DNA of 24,167 bases, taken from assembly GCA_035644155.1 (NCBI GenBank), contig DASQPC010000017.1, positions 1 through 24,167 on the forward strand. The letters are read 5' to 3'. This stretch comes from DATIGJ01 sp035644155. GTDB lineage: Bacteria > Patescibacteriota > Microgenomatia > Levybacterales > UBA12049. Shown here piece by piece: positions 24,064-24,167 of this stretch; positions within the stretch are counted from its first letter, which is position 1; the number at the start of each line of letters is the position of its first letter. Below the pieces are notes generated by a model, which had not been told where the DNA came from, did no database searches, and worked only from the letters and a program-made list of their open reading frames with translations. Made by a program: the position numbers and the translations under genes.

Positions 24064-24167
24064 ATGAATACAAGAAAGGGGTTTATGTTTCGAAAGAACA
24101 AGAGAGGTTTTACATTAATTGAGATTCTGGTGGTGATAGCATTGATTAGTACACTTGGTACAGTAAT
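24064..24167 (+). CDS. Type IV prepilin (partial, cut by window edge)
   Basis: Start of a type IV pilin or pseudopilin. The class III leader and first helix are RGFTLIEILVVIALISTLG: cleavage falls between Gly and Phe, and Glu5 of the mature protein is present. Two in-frame starts are possible, ATG 24064 or ATG 24085; the latter gives the short basic leader MFRKNKRG, the usual form, and AAGAAAGGGG just before it could act as a ribosome site. It lies 9 nt after the prepilin peptidase gene, its likely processing enzyme. The C-terminal part is outside the window, so major pilin and minor pilin cannot be told apart. Confidence 0.92.
   Translation, partial: MNTRKGFMFRKNKRGFTLIEILVVIALISTLGTV

Overview
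This is a low-GC, gene-dense bacterial window. A prepilin peptidase followed by a type IV prepilin, very short or absent 5' leaders, and a giant secreted RHS protein beside small signalling genes suggest a candidate-phyla-radiation (Patescibacteria, Microgenomates-like) bacterium. That placement is an inference from style; there is no rRNA or marker gene to confirm it. TAA, TAG and TGA all end genes here, so the standard bacterial code applies.

Left part (1-5984). On the minus strand lie a response regulator cut by the window edge, an aldo/keto reductase, a DAO-type FAD oxidoreductase and a probable ATP-grasp-like enzyme. The last two each carry the same 28-bp element upstream (26/28 identical), which contains the dyad TGACA-N4-TGTCA. 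Divergent from the ATP-grasp-like gene is an unusual STAND protein: an N-terminal helix-turn-helix, an NB-ARC NTPase, and a multipass membrane domain in place of the usual TPR or WD40 sensor. One copy of the element sits between the divergent promoters. The STAND protein is therefore a candidate membrane-tethered regulator of these genes.

Middle (6001-10857). An alpha-oxoamine synthase gene overlaps a GNAT acyltransferase gene by ATGA. The synthase has an in-frame TAG at codon 14 of its apparent natural frame. Next comes a likely sensory operon: a free-standing paralogue of the STAND membrane domain, a 91-aa unknown protein and a soluble GAF-histidine kinase.

10906-14241. A chimeric scar joins the start of a membrane glycosyltransferase-like gene, out of frame, to the end of a carboxypeptidase-regulatory/CNA-B-like surface protein. 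It is followed by a C39-like peptidase, a Fic protein with a C-terminal winged helix, and a membrane-anchored extracytoplasmic protein.

14326-23124. This is an RHS polymorphic-toxin locus on the minus strand. A 2418-residue secreted protein (SpvB-like N-terminus, FG-GAP repeats, PA14, YD repeats, three inserted carbohydrate-binding-like domains, RHS core, toxin tip) is followed by its immunity candidate. After that come a displaced, frameshifted second toxin tip with its own immunity gene, and an orphan second copy of the RHS core. This looks like a toxin-tip replacement archive.

Right edge. Prepilin peptidase and the start of a type IV prepilin gene. Many genes have a -10 hexamer 6-11 nt before the start codon and no Shine-Dalgarno sequence, so leaderless translation appears common.
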